Shown: piece by piece, positions 15,635 through 16,421 of the stretch
Layout: every line of letters starts with the position of its first letter
Numbering within the stretch: the first letter of the stretch is position 1
Origin: JBNKLG01 sp050292235
GTDB lineage: Bacteria; Pseudomonadota; Gammaproteobacteria; Chromatiales; Chromatiaceae
DNA length: 16,421 nt
Assembly (NCBI GenBank): GCA_050292235.1
Contig: JBNKLG010000063.1
Location: 1 to 16,421 of the forward strand
Reading direction: 5' to 3'
Notes under the pieces: model-generated
What the model was told of the DNA's origin: nothing
Database searches by the model: none
What the model saw: only the letters and a program-made list of their open reading frames with translations
Position numbers and translations under genes: made by a program

Positions 15635-15681
15635 TGTGGCTTTAGTGGGCTGGATTGCCAAAAGGGGCTGGTGCAGCCACA
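15635..15681 (+). other. Nested stem-loops after glmM
   Basis: TGTGGCT (15635-15641) pairs with AGCCACA (15675-15681), and within the span GGCTG (15666-15670) pairs with CAGCC (15674-15678) around a GTG loop; the two foldings exclude each other because they share AGCC. No T-run follows, so it is not a standard intrinsic terminator, though it could act as an RNA end or processing structure between glmM and the next gene. Confidence 0.35.
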
Positions 15682-15717
15682 CTCGTCCCAGAGTCGCCCT
15701 GATAGGAGATGTCGTAT

Positions 15718-16278
15718 ATGAATGAGCCTGCCCATCGTCATGCCCAATACAAGGATCTCTTCGATCTGCCCGAAAACCTGGTTGGTGAGATTCTCAATGG
15801 TGAACTCCATGTACATCCTCGTCCGGCACCGCGCCACGCCCAGGCCTATTCAGGGTTAGGAGGGAACCTTTGGAATCCATTCAGCAAAGGCGCAGGCGGC
15901 CCTGGTGGCTGGTGGATCCTGGACGAGCCGGAACTGCACCTGGGGGCGGATGTGCTGGTGCCGGATCTGGCCGGTTGGCGTCGGGAACGGATGCCAGCCC
16001 TGCCGGAGACCGCCTGGTTCGAGCTGGCTCCGGACTGGGCCTGCGAGATCCTCTCGCCCTCCACCGCCCGTACCGATCGCCTGTTGAAAATGGCCATCTA
16101 TGCTCGAGAAGGTATCCCGCATTTTTGGCTGGTGGACCCCGATGCCCGTACCCTGGAGGTCTATGCCCTGCAGAATGATGGCCACTGGCTGCTGCTGGCC
16201 ACGCTGGCGGATGACGCCGAGGTGCGCCAGCCGCCTTTCGATGCCATCGGTTTTTCCCTGGGCGACCTCTGGGGGTGA
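15718..16278 (+). CDS. Uma2 family (DUF820) endonuclease-like protein
   Basis: Uma2/DUF820 proteins have a PD-(D/E)XK restriction-nuclease fold; most are uncharacterised and occur in many copies in cyanobacteria and some other bacteria. The 186-residue product shows the family pattern: YKDLFDLPENLVGEILNGEL (E24) near the start, then ADVLVPDLAGWR with D83, CEILSPST with E110, a basic helix RLLKMAIYAREGI with K124, then HFWLVDPDARTLEVY. The putative catalytic set D83, E110 and K124 is intact, so it is probably not a decayed copy. I choose ATG 15718 because AGGAG (15704-15708) is nine bases upstream; the ATG at 15709 directly abuts that site. It sits 86 bases after glmM on the same strand and may be an accessory insertion into a conserved neighbourhood. 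Substrate and role are unknown. Confidence 0.9.
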   Translation: MNEPAHRHAQYKDLFDLPENLVGEILNGELHVHPRPAPRHAQAYSGLGGNLWNPFSKGAGGPGGWWILDEPELHLGADVLVPDLAGWRRERMPALPETAWFELAPDWACEILSPSTARTDRLLKMAIYAREGIPHFWLVDPDARTLEVYALQNDGHWLLLATLADDAEVRQPPFDAIGFSLGDLWG

Positions 16279-16421
16279 GAAGTTGTGCCAATCCCAAAAG
16301 GAAAGGGTGTAGCGTGTCGGCAGATGCCTGGCTCCTATGCGCTCGGTCAGGCGCAGCCGGGTGAAACACAGGTGAACGAACTCTCTCTTGATGATTAAAC
16401 AAATAAAATCATATCATTAGA
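16279..16421. other. Non-coding right edge with hairpins, possibly the start of a structured mobile RNA
   Basis: No gene is visible. TGCGC (16338-16342) pairs with GCGCA (16351-16355), stacked after a bulge on CTGGC/GCCGG (16328-16332 with 16356-16360). Next comes GGGTGAAACACAGGTGAACG, and then an AT-rich hairpin, ATGATT (16391-16396) with AATCAT (16407-16412). The layout recalls, from memory only, the first part of domain I of some bacterial group II introns, with a GTGT-like 5' end near 16307. The window ends before any reverse transcriptase could be seen. Confidence 0.25.

Noticed and set aside
1..16421. CRISPR arrays, tRNA or rRNA genes, complete insertion sequences
   Set aside because: I saw no regularly spaced direct repeats, no tRNA-like cloverleaf signature, no rRNA sequence and no transposase reading frame.

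Overview
The window looks like a chromosomal segment of a gammaproteobacterium. The main evidence is gene order: carA-carB-greA-(yhbY, opposite strand)-rlmE-ftsH-folP-glmM is the arrangement known from Pseudomonas-like and Chromatiales-like Gammaproteobacteria, and the protein sequences stay close to E. coli numbering (FtsH zinc ligands fall at identical positions, GreA acidic tip at D41/E44, RlmE tetrad offset by three). The DNA is moderately GC-rich. I cannot name genus or species from sequence alone.

Region 1 (1-2874, minus strand) is an osmoregulated periplasmic glucan locus: opgG (periplasmic glucan protein), a 160-residue unknown protein, and the start of opgH (membrane glucosyltransferase, cut by the window edge). 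The unknown ORF and opgH lie in the same frame, separated by one TAA stop and five codons, so together they look like a split version of the long E. coli type OpgH. Upstream of opgG is a gap of about 330 bases with three short palindromes.

Region 2 (3201-5371, minus strand) is a two-gene flagellar-type unit: a FliK-like hook-length control protein and, overlapping it by ATGA, a 116-residue stand-alone FlhB C-terminal-like domain without the NPTH autocleavage motif.

Region 3 (5506-15631, nearly all plus strand) is core housekeeping: carbamoyl phosphate synthesis (carA, carB), transcript cleavage factor greA, ribosome assembly protein yhbY (minus strand), 23S rRNA methyltransferase rlmE, membrane protease ftsH, dihydropteroate synthase folP and phosphoglucosamine mutase glmM. 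Three of these genes (carA, ftsH, folP) appear to start with TTG.

Region 4 (15632-16421) departs from the usual order, in which tpiA/secG would follow glmM. It holds a Uma2-family (DUF820) PD-(D/E)XK nuclease-like gene and then a non-coding 3' edge that is strongly folded, ends AT-rich, and might be the 5' end of a structured mobile RNA.

Most of the window is ordinary. The items most worth a second look are the split opgH with its free-standing N-terminal partner, the FliK/orphan FlhB-domain pair, and the structured right edge. I do not see a clearly new multi-gene system.
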